DNA of 64,000 bases from Streptococcus mitis (GTDB lineage Bacteria > Bacillota > Bacilli > Lactobacillales > Streptococcaceae), in NCBI RefSeq assembly GCF_946190375.1, contig NZ_CAMIAF010000015.1, forward strand, positions 1 through 64,000, given 5' to 3'. Made by a program: the position numbers and the translations under genes. Under the pieces are notes generated by a model, which saw only the letters and a list, made by a program, of their open reading frames with translations, ran no database searches and was not told the origin of the DNA. This document shows, one piece after another, positions 37,999 through 47,654 of the stretch; within the stretch, counting starts at the first letter, position 1, and each line of letters begins with the position of its first letter.

Positions 37999-38958
37999 TT
38001 ATTTCTTTTTGTTGTAGGCAAAGAGTGGGCTGACTGGTTTTCTTTCGTGGATACGGACGATAGCATCACCAATTAACTCACTAGCAGTGATGTAGCATAC
38101 GTTTTTAGGAGTTTTTTCTTTTGTTGCTACTGAATCAGTCACAAGAATTTCTTTAATATTAGTATTGTCAAGAAGTTCAGCAGCACCTTCGACGAAGAGA
38201 CCGTGGCTAGAAACAGCATAAATTTCTGTAGCCCCTTCACGTTCAACGATTTTAGCAGCTTCAGAGAAGGTACGTCCTGTATTAAGAATATCATCAATCA
38301 AGATGGCTTTCTTACCTTCAACATCACCAATAATATAACCTTCGTTACGAGTTGCATCGTCTTGAGGGTAATCGATAATGGCGATAGGAGCATCAAGATA
38401 TTCAGCCAGGCTACGAGCACGTTTGACACCTGAATTTTTAGGGCTAACGACAACAACATCTGAGCCAAGGAGCCCCTTATCGCAGTAATGTTTGGCAAAT
38501 AGAGGAACTGTATAGAGGTTGTCAACAGGAATATCAAAGAAGCCTTGCACCTGAACAGCATGCAAATCAAGGGTAAGGACACGGTCAACACCAGCCTTAA
38601 CTAGCATATTAGCAACTAGTTTTGCTGTAAGTGGCTCACGTGGTGAAGCAATGCGGTCTTGACGTGCATAGCCAAAATATGGAAGGACAACATTGATACT
38701 GTGGGCACTTGCGCGCACACAAGCGTCAACCATGATCAACAATTCCATTAGGTGGTTGTTAACAGGGAAACTTGTAGACTGGATGATGTAAACATCATAA
38801 CCACGGACACTTTCTTCGATATTTACTTGGATTTCTCCGTCTGAAAATTGACGTGATGATAGTTTTCCAAGCGGTACACCAACAGCTTGTGCAATTTTCT
38901 GTGCAATCTCTTGGTTAGAGTTGAGTGCGAAAAGTTTCATGTTTTTTCTATCTGACAT
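37999..38958 (-). CDS. prs2: Ribose-phosphate pyrophosphokinase (second type)
   Basis: Makes PRPP from ribose-5-phosphate and ATP for nucleotide, His, Trp and NAD synthesis. Catalytic region [17 protein letters not shown] near residue 34, [13 protein letters not shown] near 100, metal/ribose site [18 protein letters not shown] near 131 and PRPP loop [14 protein letters not shown] near 218. 319 residues. Streptococci usually carry two prs genes; this one, next to the desulfurase, is the Prs2 type by context. A second ATG six codons in is possible. Confidence 0.92.
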   Translation of the reverse strand: MSDRKNMKLFALNSNQEIAQKIAQAVGVPLGKLSSRQFSDGEIQVNIEESVRGYDVYIIQSTSFPVNNHLMELLIMVDACVRASAHSINVVLPYFGYARQDRIASPREPLTAKLVANMLVKAGVDRVLTLDLHAVQVQGFFDIPVDNLYTVPLFAKHYCDKGLLGSDVVVVSPKNSGVKRARSLAEYLDAPIAIIDYPQDDATRNEGYIIGDVEGKKAILIDDILNTGRTFSEAAKIVEREGATEIYAVSSHGLFVEGAAELLDNTNIKEILVTDSVATKEKTPKNVCYITASELIGDAIVRIHERKPVSPLFAYNKKK

Positions 38959-39070
38959 TATAGACCGTCCTCTGTAAACTTTATAAATCCTAGTTATATA
39001 TGTCTTGCCTATATGAACTGGGATTTGTGTATTTTTATCTTTTCTATTTTACCAAAAAATGGAGATTATT

Positions 39071-39640
39071 TCAGCTATTTTTCATGCTTTTGACAAATCG
39101 GACCAATTTTGAGGGAGCTTTTTGATAAGCAATCTGATTTTCCTCTAAAAATTGTTGGAAATCCTGTTTGCCTTGCTCATGATTTTCCACTTCAAGCTCT
39201 AATTCGTAATCTGTAATATCAAAGTACTGACTCTCATCCAGTGCCATGAGACCAATAGCTGTTTGCATTTCATAGCGAAGCGTTGTTAGACAACCGAGCA
39301 CCTGCCAGTTCTTGCTCTGGATGCCATGTTTAGCTAATTCATCAAGAACCAGCCCCTGAGGAAGTTCTTCCTTGGTTAGATAGTTTTCAGCATCTTTTAG
39401 TTGTAATTTTTGATTGTATTCCATGTTTCCAACACTGTGTGGGACTTTGAGTGTCAATTCTGCCCAGTCTTCAAAGGTTCGAATGCGCATAGCAACTCTC
39501 TTTTCTCGAAGTTCAAAATTAGGAGTGTCGATGTAGTAATTTTTTTGAAGAACAGGAGTGACACCTGCGAACTGCGCTTTTAGACGATTGTATTCATCTT
39601 TTTTCAAGAGTGTTTTCAATTCAATTTCTAAATGTTTCAT
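39071..39640 (-). CDS. CYTH domain protein (probable inorganic triphosphatase)
   Basis: Triphosphate tunnel enzyme family. N-terminal EIELKTLLKKDEYNRL contains the ExExK signature; charged strands with Arg, Lys and Glu alternate through the chain (RVAMRIRTFEDWAELTLK). 189 residues from MKHLEIEL; the frame continues upstream but the AAGGTAAG before this ATG fits. Divergent from relQ, with which it is a regular neighbour in streptococci; a role in (p)ppGpp or polyphosphate metabolism is a guess from this. Confidence 0.8.
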   Translation of the reverse strand: MKHLEIELKTLLKKDEYNRLKAQFAGVTPVLQKNYYIDTPNFELREKRVAMRIRTFEDWAELTLKVPHSVGNMEYNQKLQLKDAENYLTKEELPQGLVLDELAKHGIQSKNWQVLGCLTTLRYEMQTAIGLMALDESQYFDITDYELELEVENHEQGKQDFQQFLEENQIAYQKAPSKLVRFVKSMKNS

Positions 39641-39677
39641 TTTTCTTACCTTTTCTTTATCGTTGAAAGCGGATTTA

Positions 39678-39686
39678 TGATATAAT
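39678..39686 (+). promoter_or_regulatory. Extended -10 promoter of the relQ operon
   Basis: TGATATAAT, with TATAAT at 39681-39686. About 80 bases of leader before relQ; GGAGAA ribosome sites precede the start. Confidence 0.55.
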
Positions 39687-39767
39687 AGCATTGTATTTAT
39701 TGTATATGAATCTGGAGAAAAAATCAAAGATATTTTTGAAGGATAATATGAGAACAAGGGAGAATAT

Positions 39768-40439
39768 ATGACCTTAGAATGGGAAGAATTTCTAGATCCT
39801 TACATTCAAGCTGTTGGTGAGTTAAAGATTAAACTACGTGGTATTCGTAAGCAATATCGTAAGCAAAATAAGCATTCTCCGATTGAGTTTGTGACTGGTA
39901 GAGTCAAGCCGATTGAAAGTATCAAGGAAAAAATGGTTCGTCGTGGCATTACTTATGCAACCTTGGAACACGATTTGCAGGATATTGCTGGTTTGCGTGT
40001 GATGGTCCAGTTTGTAGATGACGTCAAGGAAGTAGTGGAAATTTTGCACAAGCGTCAGGACATGCGAATTATACAGGAGCGAGATTACATTACTCATCGA
40101 AAAGCATCAGGCTACCGTTCCTATCACGTGGTAGTAGAATATACGGTTGATACTGTCAATGGTGCCAAGACCATTTTGGCGGAAATTCAAATTCGTACCT
40201 TGGCCATGAATTTCTGGGCAACGATAGAACATTCTCTCAACTACAAGTATCAAGGGGATTTCCCAGAGGAAATTAAAAAGAGACTGGAAATTACAGCCAA
40301 GATTGCCCATCAGTTGGATGAAGAAATGGGTAAAATTCGAGATGATATCCAGGAAGCCCAGGCTCTTTTTGATCCTTTGAGTAGAAAATTAAATGATGGT
40401 GTAGGAAACAGTGACGATACAGATGAAGAATACAGGTAA
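39768..40439 (+). CDS. relQ: Small alarmone synthetase RelQ (GTP pyrophosphokinase)
   Basis: Synthetase-only enzyme making (p)ppGpp from GTP or GDP and ATP, without HD hydrolase, TGS or ACT domains. RelA/SpoT synthetase motifs: [16 protein letters not shown] near residue 46, [15 protein letters not shown] near 71, [11 protein letters not shown] near 123, and [21 protein letters not shown] near 145. 223 residues, SAS1 size. First gene of relQ-nadK-rluD-pta; the end overlaps nadK. Confidence 0.93.
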   Translation: MTLEWEEFLDPYIQAVGELKIKLRGIRKQYRKQNKHSPIEFVTGRVKPIESIKEKMVRRGITYATLEHDLQDIAGLRVMVQFVDDVKEVVEILHKRQDMRIIQERDYITHRKASGYRSYHVVVEYTVDTVNGAKTILAEIQIRTLAMNFWATIEHSLNYKYQGDFPEEIKKRLEITAKIAHQLDEEMGKIRDDIQEAQALFDPLSRKLNDGVGNSDDTDEEYR

Positions 40440-41241
40440 ACGAATTGATCTGATAGCTAATAGAAAACCGCAGAGTCAAAGGGTTTTGTATGAATTGCGA
40501 GATCGTTTGAAGAGAAATCAGTTTATACTCAATGATACCAATCCGGATATTGTCATCTCCATAGGTGGGGATGGCATGCTCTTGTCGGCCTTTCATAAGT
40601 ACGAAAACCAGCTTGACAAGGTCCGCTTCATTGGTGTTCACACTGGACATTTGGGCTTCTATACGGACTACCGTGATTTTGAGTTGGATAAGCTAGTGAC
40701 TAATTTGCAGCTAGATACAGGAGCAAGAGTCTCTTACCCTGTTCTAAATGTGAAGGTCTTTCTTGGAAATGGTGAAGTGAAGATTTTCAGGGCACTAAAT
40801 GAAGCCAGTATCCGCAGGTCTGATCGAACCATGGTAGCAGATGTTGTAATCAATGGTGTCCCCTTTGAACGTTTTCGAGGAGACGGACTAACAGTTTCAA
40901 CTCCGACGGGTAGTACAGCTTATAACAAATCTCTTGATGGAGCTGTTTTACACCCAACCATTGAAGCTTTGCAATTAACGGAAATTGCTAGCCTTAATAA
41001 TCGCGTCTATCGAACGCTAGGTTCGTCCATTATTGTTCCTAAGAAGGATAAGATTGAACTCATTCCAACGAGAAACGATTACCATACTATTTCGGTTGAC
41101 AATAGTGTTTATTCCTTCCGTAATATCGAAAGAATTGAGTATCAAATTGACCATCATAAGATTCACTTTGTCGCTACACCGAGTCACACCAGTTTCTGGA
41201 ATCGTGTTAAGGATGCTTTTATTGGCGAGGTGGATGAATGA
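40423..41241 (+). CDS. nadK: NAD kinase
   Basis: Phosphorylates NAD to NADP. Motif [14 protein letters not shown] near residue 47; the second conserved block [18 protein letters not shown] near 152. 272 residues from the ATG at 40423, which lies inside the relQ end; an in-frame GTG at 40411 with AGGA upstream is an alternative. The overlap suggests coupled expression of alarmone and NADP synthesis. Its stop overlaps rluD (ATGA). Confidence 0.94.
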   Translation: MKNTGKRIDLIANRKPQSQRVLYELRDRLKRNQFILNDTNPDIVISIGGDGMLLSAFHKYENQLDKVRFIGVHTGHLGFYTDYRDFELDKLVTNLQLDTGARVSYPVLNVKVFLGNGEVKIFRALNEASIRRSDRTMVADVVINGVPFERFRGDGLTVSTPTGSTAYNKSLDGAVLHPTIEALQLTEIASLNNRVYRTLGSSIIVPKKDKIELIPTRNDYHTISVDNSVYSFRNIERIEYQIDHHKIHFVATPSHTSFWNRVKDAFIGEVDE

Positions 41242-42134
41242 GGTTTGAATTTATCGCAGATGAGCATGTCAAGGTTAAGAGCTTTTTGAAAAAGCACGAG
41301 GTTTCTAAAGGACTTTTGGCCAAGATTAAGTTTCGAGGTGGTGCAATTCTGGTCAATGACCAACCGAAAAATGCAACGTACCTATTGGATATTGGGGACC
41401 GCGTTACTATCGATATTCCCGCTGAAGAAGGCTTTGAAACTCTAGAAGCAATCGAGCGTCCACTGGATATTCTCTATGAGGATGACCATTTTCTAGTCTT
41501 GAATAAACCCTATGGAGTGGCTTCTATTCCTAGTGTCAACCACTCTAATACCATTGCCAATTTTATCAAGGGTTACTATGTTAAGCAAAATTATGAAAAT
41601 CAGCAGGTTCACATTGTGACTAGACTTGATAGGGACACTTCTGGCTTGATGCTCTTTGCCAAGCACGGTTATGCCCATGCACGATTGGACAAGCAGTTGC
41701 AGAAAAAGTCTATTGAGAAGCGCTACTTTGCTTTGGTTAAAGGAGATGGATATTTAGAGCCTGAAGGAGAAATTATTGCTCCAATAGCGCGTGATGAAGA
41801 CTCCATTATTACCAGAAGAGTGGCTAAAGGTGGAAAGTATGCCCATACATCCTACAAGATTGCAGCTTCATATGGAAATATTCACTTGGTAGATATTCGT
41901 TTGCACACTGGTCGGACCCACCAAATCCGAGTACATTTTTCTCATATCGGCTTTCCTTTGTTGGGAGATGATTTGTATGGTGGTAGCCTGGACGATGGCA
42001 TCCAACGTCAGGCCTTGCATTGCCATTACCTATCCTTTTATCATCCATTTCTAGAGCAAGACTTGCAGTTAGAAAGTCCCTTGCCGGATGATTTCAGTAA
42101 CCTTATTACCCAGTTATCAACTAATACTCTATAA
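41238..42134 (+). CDS. rluD: RluD-family 23S rRNA pseudouridine synthase
   Basis: Converts uridines to pseudouridine in 23S rRNA. An S4-like N-terminal part (~12-75) is followed by the catalytic motif [16 protein letters not shown] near residue 128, with the essential Asp, and by [22 protein letters not shown] near 220. 298 residues. RluA/RluD members are hard to separate; the exact target uridines are not predictable. In the same unit as nadK and pta. Confidence 0.88.
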   Translation: MRFEFIADEHVKVKSFLKKHEVSKGLLAKIKFRGGAILVNDQPKNATYLLDIGDRVTIDIPAEEGFETLEAIERPLDILYEDDHFLVLNKPYGVASIPSVNHSNTIANFIKGYYVKQNYENQQVHIVTRLDRDTSGLMLFAKHGYAHARLDKQLQKKSIEKRYFALVKGDGYLEPEGEIIAPIARDEDSIITRRVAKGGKYAHTSYKIAASYGNIHLVDIRLHTGRTHQIRVHFSHIGFPLLGDDLYGGSLDDGIQRQALHCHYLSFYHPFLEQDLQLESPLPDDFSNLITQLSTNTL

Positions 42135-42150
42135 AAACTGTTTAGAGTAT
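42124..42150 (+). other. Hairpin between rluD and pta, overlapping a -10-like box
   Basis: ATACTCTA (42124-42131) pairs with TAGAGTAT (42143-42150); TATAAT occurs at 42148-42153. It lacks a T-run. It could be a weak attenuator or the -10 of a separate pta promoter; no -35 is evident. Confidence 0.35.
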
Positions 42151-42176
42151 AATTATTATCTTAAAGGAGAAAACTC

Positions 42177-43151
42177 ATGGAAGTTTTTGAAAGTCTCAAA
42201 GCCAACCTTGTTGGTAAAAATGCTCGTATCGTTCTGCCTGAAGGGGAAGAGCCACGTATTCTTCAAGCGACTAAACGCTTGGTAAAAGAAACAGAAGTAA
42301 TTCCTGTTTTGCTTGGAAATCCTGAAAAAATTAAAATTTATCTTGAAATTGAAGGGATCATGGATGGTTATGAAGTTATTGACCCTCAACATTATCCTCA
42401 ATTTGAAGAAATGGTTGCTGCCTTAGTGGAGCGTCGTAAGGGTAAAATGACTGAAGAAGAAGCGCGCAAGGTTTTGGTTGAAGATGTCAACTACTTTGGT
42501 GTTATGTTAGTTTACCTGGGCTTGGTTGATGGAATGGTGTCTGGAGCAATTCACTCAACAGCTTCAACAGTTCGCCCAGCCCTTCAAATTATCAAAACTC
42601 GTCCAAATGTAACGCGTACTTCAGGTGCCTTCCTCATGGTTCGTGGTACGGAACGTTACCTATTTGGAGACTGTGCCATTAATATCAATCCAGATGCAGA
42701 AGCCTTGGCTGAAATTGCCATCAACTCAGCAATCACAGCTAAGATGTTTGGTATCGAGCCTAAAATTGCTATGCTGAGCTATTCTACTAAAGGTTCAGGA
42801 TTTGGTGAAAGCGTTGATAAGGTAGTGGAAGCAACTAAAATTGCTCACGACTTGCGTCCTGACCTTGAAATCGATGGTGAGTTGCAATTTGATGCAGCCT
42901 TTGTTCCTGAAACTGCAGCTTTGAAAGCTCCTGGAAGTACGGTAGCTGGTCAAGCAAATGTCTTCATTTTCCCAGGTATCGAAGCAGGAAATATCGGATA
43001 CAAGATGGCCGAACGCCTCGGTGGCTTTGCGGCTGTAGGACCTGTTTTGCAAGGTTTGAACAAGCCAGTTAACGACCTTTCTCGTGGATGTAATGCAGAT
43101 GATGTTTACAAGTTGACCCTTATCACAGCGGCTCAAGCAGTTCATCAATAA
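42177..43151 (+). CDS. pta: Phosphate acetyltransferase
   Basis: Interconverts acetyl-CoA and acetyl phosphate, part of the mixed-acid route that yields ATP via acetate kinase. The chain is the Pta catalytic domain only: RIVLPEGEEPRILQA near residue 18, SGAIHSTASTVRPALQIIKTRP near 122, SYSTKGSGFGESVDKV near 203, GQANVFIFPGIEAGNIGYK near 258. 324 residues, the short Firmicute form. Strong AAAGGAG ribosome site. Closed by a long terminator. Confidence 0.96.
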   Translation: MEVFESLKANLVGKNARIVLPEGEEPRILQATKRLVKETEVIPVLLGNPEKIKIYLEIEGIMDGYEVIDPQHYPQFEEMVAALVERRKGKMTEEEARKVLVEDVNYFGVMLVYLGLVDGMVSGAIHSTASTVRPALQIIKTRPNVTRTSGAFLMVRGTERYLFGDCAININPDAEALAEIAINSAITAKMFGIEPKIAMLSYSTKGSGFGESVDKVVEATKIAHDLRPDLEIDGELQFDAAFVPETAALKAPGSTVAGQANVFIFPGIEAGNIGYKMAERLGGFAAVGPVLQGLNKPVNDLSRGCNADDVYKLTLITAAQAVHQ

Positions 43152-43195
43152 AGAGAAAAGAGAAATTCTACTAAATAATTCGTATTTATAATCAA

Positions 43196-43242
43196 AAAAC
43201 GCACAGTATCAGGAGCCGAAAACCTTGATACTATGCGTTTTA
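43196..43242. terminator. Bidirectional terminator between pta and pepT
   Basis: AAAACGCACAGTATCA pairs with TGATACTATGCGTTTT with one mismatch, around a ~15-nt loop; A and T runs flank it on either side. Confidence 0.85.
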
Positions 43243-43298
43243 TTGTGTGAAGATTTACTTCATTTTCTCTTAAAATTGAGTTTTTGCCCAGCCTATTT

Positions 43299-44522
43299 TT
43301 AGTCTTTATAAGCTACGATACCAATGATGGTATCAACTGCACGTTCCATAGTCTGAAGGCTGACGTATTCAAAACGTCCGTGCATATTTTCACCACCCGC
43401 AAAGATATTTGGAGTAGGGATTCCCATAAAGGAAATTTTAGAGCCGTCTGTTCCACCACGGATTGGTTCGATAATAGGTGTGATACCTAATTCTTCCATA
43501 ACAGTTTTAGCAATGGTAATTGGCGTCATATCTTTCTCAATGACTTCTTTCATATTGTAGTACTGGTCTGTCAAGTTCAGGGTGACACGGTCGCTCCCAA
43601 GTTCTTGATTCATCTTATCAGCGATAGATTGCATAGCTGCTTTACGCGCTTCAAAGGAATCTTTTTCAAAATCGCGAATGATGTAGCTTGCACGCGCCTC
43701 CTCGACACTACCTGTCACATCCATTAGATGGTAAAAACCTTGGTAACCATCCGTTAACTCAGGTCGCTCATTCTCTGGAAGTTGATTGTGAAAATCAATT
43801 GCTAGCTGAAGGGCATTGACCATCTGACCTTTGGCGGTACCAGGATGGACATTACGTCCTTGGAAATGCAATTCAGCTCCAGCTGCTGAGAAGGTCTCGT
43901 ACTGAAGCTCACCTAATGGACCACCATCAACTGTGTAGGCAAAATCAACATCAAAATCTTCTGCATCAAATTTATTGGCACCAACACCGATTTCTTCATC
44001 TGGTCCAAAACCAACACGAATCTCACAGTGTTTGATTTCAGGATGAGCAGTCAGATATTCAATAGCTGTCATAATTTCAGCAATGCCAGACTTGTCATCA
44101 GCTCCTAGCAAGGTTGTTCCATCGGTTGTGATGAGTGTTTGGCCTGGATATTTTTCAAGAATCTTGAAGTCAGCTGGATCTAATTTAAAACCAGAATTCC
44201 CTAGTTCAATCACACCACCATCGTAGTTTTCAATCACCTGAGGATTGACTCCTTCGGCATTAAAGTCAGCAGTATCCATGTGAGAGATGAAGCCAATCTT
44301 ACGTGTTAAAGATGGGTCATTAGCTGGCAAGGTCCCAATTGCAAAACCATTTGGTAGATAATAAACATTTTGTAAACCAACACGTTTCATTTCTGGGATA
44401 AGGATATTGGTTGCGAAATCAACCTGACTCTGTGTACTTGGAGTAGTAGTAGAGTGTTCATCAGAGCGCGTGTTGACCTTAACGTAGGTTAAAAAGCGGT
44501 CCAAGAGATTTGGGTAAGTCAT
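43299..44522 (-). CDS. pepT: Peptidase T (aminotripeptidase)
   Basis: Zinc aminopeptidase releasing the N-terminal residue of tripeptides in the cytoplasm. M20 family metal ligands: [10 protein letters not shown] near residue 77 (His, Asp), [14 protein letters not shown] near 140 (bridging Asp), [13 protein letters not shown] near 173 (catalytic Glu and ligand), [13 protein letters not shown] near 196, and [12 protein letters not shown] near 378 (His). 407 residues. Monocistronic. Confidence 0.95.
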   Translation of the reverse strand: MTYPNLLDRFLTYVKVNTRSDEHSTTTPSTQSQVDFATNILIPEMKRVGLQNVYYLPNGFAIGTLPANDPSLTRKIGFISHMDTADFNAEGVNPQVIENYDGGVIELGNSGFKLDPADFKILEKYPGQTLITTDGTTLLGADDKSGIAEIMTAIEYLTAHPEIKHCEIRVGFGPDEEIGVGANKFDAEDFDVDFAYTVDGGPLGELQYETFSAAGAELHFQGRNVHPGTAKGQMVNALQLAIDFHNQLPENERPELTDGYQGFYHLMDVTGSVEEARASYIIRDFEKDSFEARKAAMQSIADKMNQELGSDRVTLNLTDQYYNMKEVIEKDMTPITIAKTVMEELGITPIIEPIRGGTDGSKISFMGIPTPNIFAGGENMHGRFEYVSLQTMERAVDTIIGIVAYKD

Positions 44523-44674
44523 AAAAACTCCTTTTTAATTCATTTTTTCCATTGTATCATAGAAAGAAGAGAAAAACAAAAGACAGAAGATTGAGAATGT
44601 CCCTATGTTAGCGTTTACTTATCAATGAATTAATGATAAAATAAACTTGATAAAAACATCACAAGGAAGTAGTT

Positions 44675-45769
44675 ATGAAAAAAGCAATTTTAATGATGAC
44701 TTTCGGTTCACCAGAAGAGATTACCTTTGAAGGTGTAGCTGATTTTTTCACAAATATTCGTCGTGGAGTGAGACCCCAAGACCACGAGATTCAGACTCTC
44801 TATGATAATTATGTACGAATTGGAGGCACGCCTCTGCAAAGAATTACTCGTGAAGAGGTTGCCTTGGTAGAAGCTAGGCTGGGAAATGAATACAGTGTCT
44901 ATTTTGCCAATAAGTTTTCCAGTCCCTTTATTCCAGATGTGATCGGTCAGATGGAAGTAGACGGCATTGAACAGTGTATTTGCTTGATTTTGGAGCCTCA
45001 TTATTCTTTTTACTCTGTCATGGGTTATGAGAAATTTTTAGAAAGCAAGCAAATTCAATTTTTGGTCATTAAGGACTGGTATCAAGAAGAAGCGCTCTTA
45101 AACTATTGGGCGGATGAAATTGGTAAGATTTTAAAAGAAGAAGTAAAACAGGATAGCTTTAAAGTTATCTTTTCAGCCCACAGTGTACCTATTTTCGCCT
45201 TGGATTTTGGTGACCCATATATTGACCAAATTTTCGAAAATAGCAAGCTAGTCGCTGAAAAACTAGGCTTGAGTACAGAACAATATACTAACACCTGGCA
45301 GAGTGAAAGTGATATCGGTATTCCATGGATTAAGCCAGATGTTTTAGAGTATCTCAGAGAACAGAAAGAACACCCAGACCATTATATTTTTGTTCCTATC
45401 AGTTTTATCAGTGAGCATATTGAAGTCTTGTTCGACAATGATGTGGAATGTTATGACTTATGTCAGGAATTGGGTGTGAACTACCATCGATCACCAATGC
45501 CAAATACAGATTCTCGTTTGATTGATGCCTTGGTTAATGCAGTCAGAGCTAATGAAGATCAAGAATTTAAGGAATTTCTCCCAGAAGAAGAAACCTTTGA
45601 TGAGTTAGTTCCTTCAGATGAGACGAAAAACATTTTGGCTGAATCTGAAGATTTACAAATGCCAGAATTTGTGAAAAAATTGATTGAGAAAAAAGGTCGT
45701 GAAAATGTTAAGATGCCTTATTTGATCAAGAAAATGCTTGAGAAAGCAGGTAAGTTACCAAAAGAGTAA
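44675..45769 (+). CDS. hemH: Ferrochelatase family protein (HemH/CpfC-like) with a C-terminal repeat extension
   Basis: Inserts iron into a porphyrin (coproporphyrin in Firmicutes). The metal-site His is in [17 protein letters not shown] near residue 168 and the Glu in [15 protein letters not shown] near 249, both as in B. subtilis HemH; the Tyr of the B. subtilis MAYGTP motif is replaced by Phe (MTFGSP). Core ~1-308. The last ~55 residues are extra: an acidic linker, then two tandem 18-residue units, 329-346 and 347-364, both starting MP and predicted helical. No other heme-synthesis gene is seen, and streptococci generally lack the pathway. Confidence 0.85.
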   Translation: MKKAILMMTFGSPEEITFEGVADFFTNIRRGVRPQDHEIQTLYDNYVRIGGTPLQRITREEVALVEARLGNEYSVYFANKFSSPFIPDVIGQMEVDGIEQCICLILEPHYSFYSVMGYEKFLESKQIQFLVIKDWYQEEALLNYWADEIGKILKEEVKQDSFKVIFSAHSVPIFALDFGDPYIDQIFENSKLVAEKLGLSTEQYTNTWQSESDIGIPWIKPDVLEYLREQKEHPDHYIFVPISFISEHIEVLFDNDVECYDLCQELGVNYHRSPMPNTDSRLIDALVNAVRANEDQEFKEFLPEEETFDELVPSDETKNILAESEDLQMPEFVKKLIEKKGRENVKMPYLIKKMLEKAGKLPKE

Positions 45770-45772
45770 AGA

Positions 45773-45803
45773 AAAAGGATTTAGCTTTGCGCTAGATCCT
45801 TTT
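45773..45803. terminator. Bidirectional terminator between hemH and mscL
   Basis: AAAAGGATTTAGC pairs with GCTAGATCCTTTT with one mismatch; it serves both convergent genes. Confidence 0.8.
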
Positions 45804-45809
45804 AATCGA

Positions 45810-46196
45810 TTATTTTTTCTCAAGAAGGGCTTTGATTTCTTGAAGTACTTCCAACTCAGTTGGACCAGCTGGAGCTTCCTCAGCAGCTTCTTCTTTCTTA
45901 GTAAGGTTTTGAGCTTTTTCTATTGCTTTAATCACAAAGAATAGAACAGTACCAACTACAAGGAAGTTGATAACAGCGCTCAAAAAGTTACCGTAAGCAA
46001 CTCCATTCCATGAAAGTTCAGCAATACGTTCGATTTTTGCAGCTTTCAAAGCAGGGTTCAATAGAAGTGGAGTGATGATATCGTTAACGAATGAAGTTAC
46101 AATAGCACCAAAAGTAGAGGCAATGATCACACCGACAGCAAGGTCAACAACGTTACCACGAAGCAAAAATGCTTTAAGATCTTTTAACATTTTCAT
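45810..46196 (-). CDS. mscL: Large-conductance mechanosensitive channel
   Basis: Emergency pressure valve of the membrane. The start LKDLKAFLLRGNVVDLAVGVIIASTFGAIV is the conserved amphipathic helix plus first membrane segment; the second segment is near residues 68-90 (FLSAVINFLVVGTVLFFVIKA); a charged cytoplasmic helix ends the chain. 128 residues. Two ATGs lie two codons apart; GAAAGGAAA favours the first. Confidence 0.94.
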   Translation of the reverse strand: MKMLKDLKAFLLRGNVVDLAVGVIIASTFGAIVTSFVNDIITPLLLNPALKAAKIERIAELSWNGVAYGNFLSAVINFLVVGTVLFFVIKAIEKAQNLTKKEEAAEEAPAGPTELEVLQEIKALLEKK

Positions 46197-46272
46197 AATT
46201 TCCTTTCAAAAAAAGTTTATACTTCATTATATATTAATTAAAAAAAGCTTGCAAGATATATGCTCAGAAATT

Positions 46273-46704
46273 TTATTTTTTAAAAATAAAAACCTTACTA
46301 AAAATGTAATTAAGGATAATTATCAACAATTGTGCAAGAACTGTTTCGATTGCATTGATTTTGTCAAGATTTTCATTTACGAATTGACCTATGATGTGGG
46401 GAAACTGGGTTACAAATAGAAAAGTAAAGAGCAAGTCTAACAGAAAAGTAGAAAGGCGGGCAAGAGAAAATTTCACTAAACGTCTTGGCCAATTCTTCCT
46501 AGCTTGCTTAAATACAATCCTATCATTTGTGATAAAGGCAAAGAGGATACCAATAATATTTGCTAGGGTAGTAGCAAGCAGTTCTTTATGGGTTAATTGA
46601 TAAAGGACTAATCGGGATAGAAAGGAGACAAGAGTAGTTGCAAGGCCAAAGAAGAGATAGGCTAAGATTTCATTGTTAAAAAATTTTTGAATAGGAATTT
46701 TCAT
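46273..46704 (-). CDS. GtrA-like small membrane protein
   Basis: 143 residues with four hydrophobic segments (~13-31, 38-58, 77-97, 112-140). GtrA-family proteins are proposed flippases for lipid-linked sugars used in wall or teichoic-acid glycosylation. The pattern NIIGILFAFITNDRIVFK near residue 48 is typical. The end is FSKVFIFKK. No glycosyltransferase is next to it, so its substrate is unknown. Confidence 0.75.
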   Translation of the reverse strand: MKIPIQKFFNNEILAYLFFGLATTLVSFLSRLVLYQLTHKELLATTLANIIGILFAFITNDRIVFKQARKNWPRRLVKFSLARLSTFLLDLLFTFLFVTQFPHIIGQFVNENLDKINAIETVLAQLLIIILNYIFSKVFIFKK

Positions 46705-46734
46705 GTTTTAAGTATAGCATAAAGCAGGCTATTG

Positions 46735-46743
46735 TGCTATACT
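46735..46743 (+). promoter_or_regulatory. Extended -10 promoter of queT
   Basis: TGCTATACT: TATACT (46738-46743) with TG-N upstream, about 20 bases before the riboswitch. Confidence 0.6.
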
Positions 46744-46765
46744 AGTAAGGTTGAATAAAGCAACC

Positions 46766-46824
46766 CTTGGTGCTTAGCTTCTTTCACCAAGCATATTACA
46801 CGCGGATAATCCGCTAAAGGAGAA
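46766..46824 (+). promoter_or_regulatory. PreQ1-II riboswitch
   Basis: CTTGGTGCTTAGCTTC with TTTCACCAAG, then the CGCGGATAATCCGC stem and the AAAGGAG ribosome site, matches the streptococcal COG4708/PreQ1-II aptamer. Ligand binding folds a pseudoknot that hides the Shine-Dalgarno of queT. The aptamer ends directly on the ribosome site, so control is at translation. Confidence 0.9.
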
Positions 46825-46827
46825 AAG

Positions 46828-47337
46828 ATGAAAAAATTAACTATTCGTGATGTTGCAGACATTGCAATCGTCGCTGCTATCTATGTCGTTTTGACTGTTA
46901 CACCGCCCCTAAATGCCATTAGCTATGGTGCTTATCAGTTCCGTATTTCAGAAATGATGAACTTTATGGCTTTTTATAATCCTAAGTACATCATCGGAGT
47001 TACCATCGGTTGTATGATTGCTAATTTCTTTAGCTTCGGACTGCTAGATGTCTTTGTTGGTGGTGGATCAACCCTAGTATTCCTCAGTCTAGGTGTTTGG
47101 CTTTTTGCAAAATACAGCAAAGATTACCTCTTTAATGGATTAATTCGAAAAGATCATTTCTTCTTTTCAATCCTCTTTTCAATTTCCATGTTTACCATCG
47201 CTGCAGAGTTGAATATCGTAGCGCAATTACCATTCTTCCTTACTTGGTTTACAACAGGGATCGGTGAATTTGCCTCATTGATTATTGGAGCGATTATCAT
47301 TGGTAAAATTGGTCGTCGAATTGATTTAAGCAAATAG
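46828..47337 (+). CDS. queT: Queuosine-precursor ECF transporter S component QueT
   Basis: Membrane protein (about six hydrophobic segments, 169 residues) that binds a queuosine precursor for import with the shared ECF module. The family pattern TPPLNAISYGAYQFRISEMMN near residue 25 is present. The PreQ1-II riboswitch just ahead of it supports the substrate. Single gene closed by a terminator. Confidence 0.92.
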   Translation: MKKLTIRDVADIAIVAAIYVVLTVTPPLNAISYGAYQFRISEMMNFMAFYNPKYIIGVTIGCMIANFFSFGLLDVFVGGGSTLVFLSLGVWLFAKYSKDYLFNGLIRKDHFFFSILFSISMFTIAAELNIVAQLPFFLTWFTTGIGEFASLIIGAIIIGKIGRRIDLSK

Positions 47338-47345
47338 AAGAAGAC

Positions 47346-47376
47346 AAGCTGGGTAGCCTTTACCTGGCTTTTTCTT
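47346..47376 (+). terminator. Terminator of queT
   Basis: AAGCTGGGTA (47346-47355) pairs with TACCTGGCTT (47361-47370), including G-T pairs, followed by TTTCTT. Confidence 0.75.
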
Positions 47377-47436
47377 ATAGAAAATTTCTAAGGAAACTTG
47401 ACAAGTTTTTCTGATTATAGTATACTTCTTAAGTAA

Positions 47437-47509
47437 GCTGATTTAGCTCAGTTGGCAGAGCGCATCCATGGTAAGGATGAGGTCGCCGGTTCAATCCCGG
47501 CAATTAGCA
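47437..47509 (+). tRNA. tRNA-Thr (anticodon GGT)
   Basis: Acceptor GCTGATT pairs with AATTAGC; anticodon stem CATCC/GGATG encloses ATGGTAA, anticodon GGT, reading ACC/ACT. T arm GGTTCAATCCC; CCA not encoded. A terminator hairpin (CCTTG/CAAGG, about 47528-47550) follows. Confidence 0.9.
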
Positions 47510-47523
47510 TGAAATAGACAGAA

Positions 47524-47550
47524 AAGCCCTTGATTTACAAGGGTTTTTGT
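47524..47550 (+). terminator. Terminator of tRNA-Thr
   Basis: CCCTTG-ATTTA-CAAGGG followed by TTTTTGTT. Confidence 0.8.
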
Positions 47551-47623
47551 TATGTCTGCCCCAAATTTTTCAAAGATGTTTCTTATGCACATGTGTAAAT
47601 AAAAACAAAGAGTTTCGTCAGTT

Positions 47624-47650
47624 GACAAAAGTCCTTCACTTTAGTAGAAT
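47624..47650 (+). promoter_or_regulatory. Promoter of the asd RNA
   Basis: TTGACA (47624-47629) and TAGAAT (47645-47650), 15-bp spacer. It sits just ahead of the structured RNA. Confidence 0.55.
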
Positions 47651-47654
47651 AGTA

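Noticed and set aside
39641-39757. 39-codon N-terminal extension of the CYTH gene
   Set aside because: No ribosome site at its start, sequence unlike the family, and it overlaps the relQ promoter; the internal ATG with AAGGTAAG fits the ExExK start.
43175-43190. Cin-box-like TACGAATT on the minus strand after pta
   Set aside because: No gene starts downstream of it on that strand; it points into the 3' end of pta.
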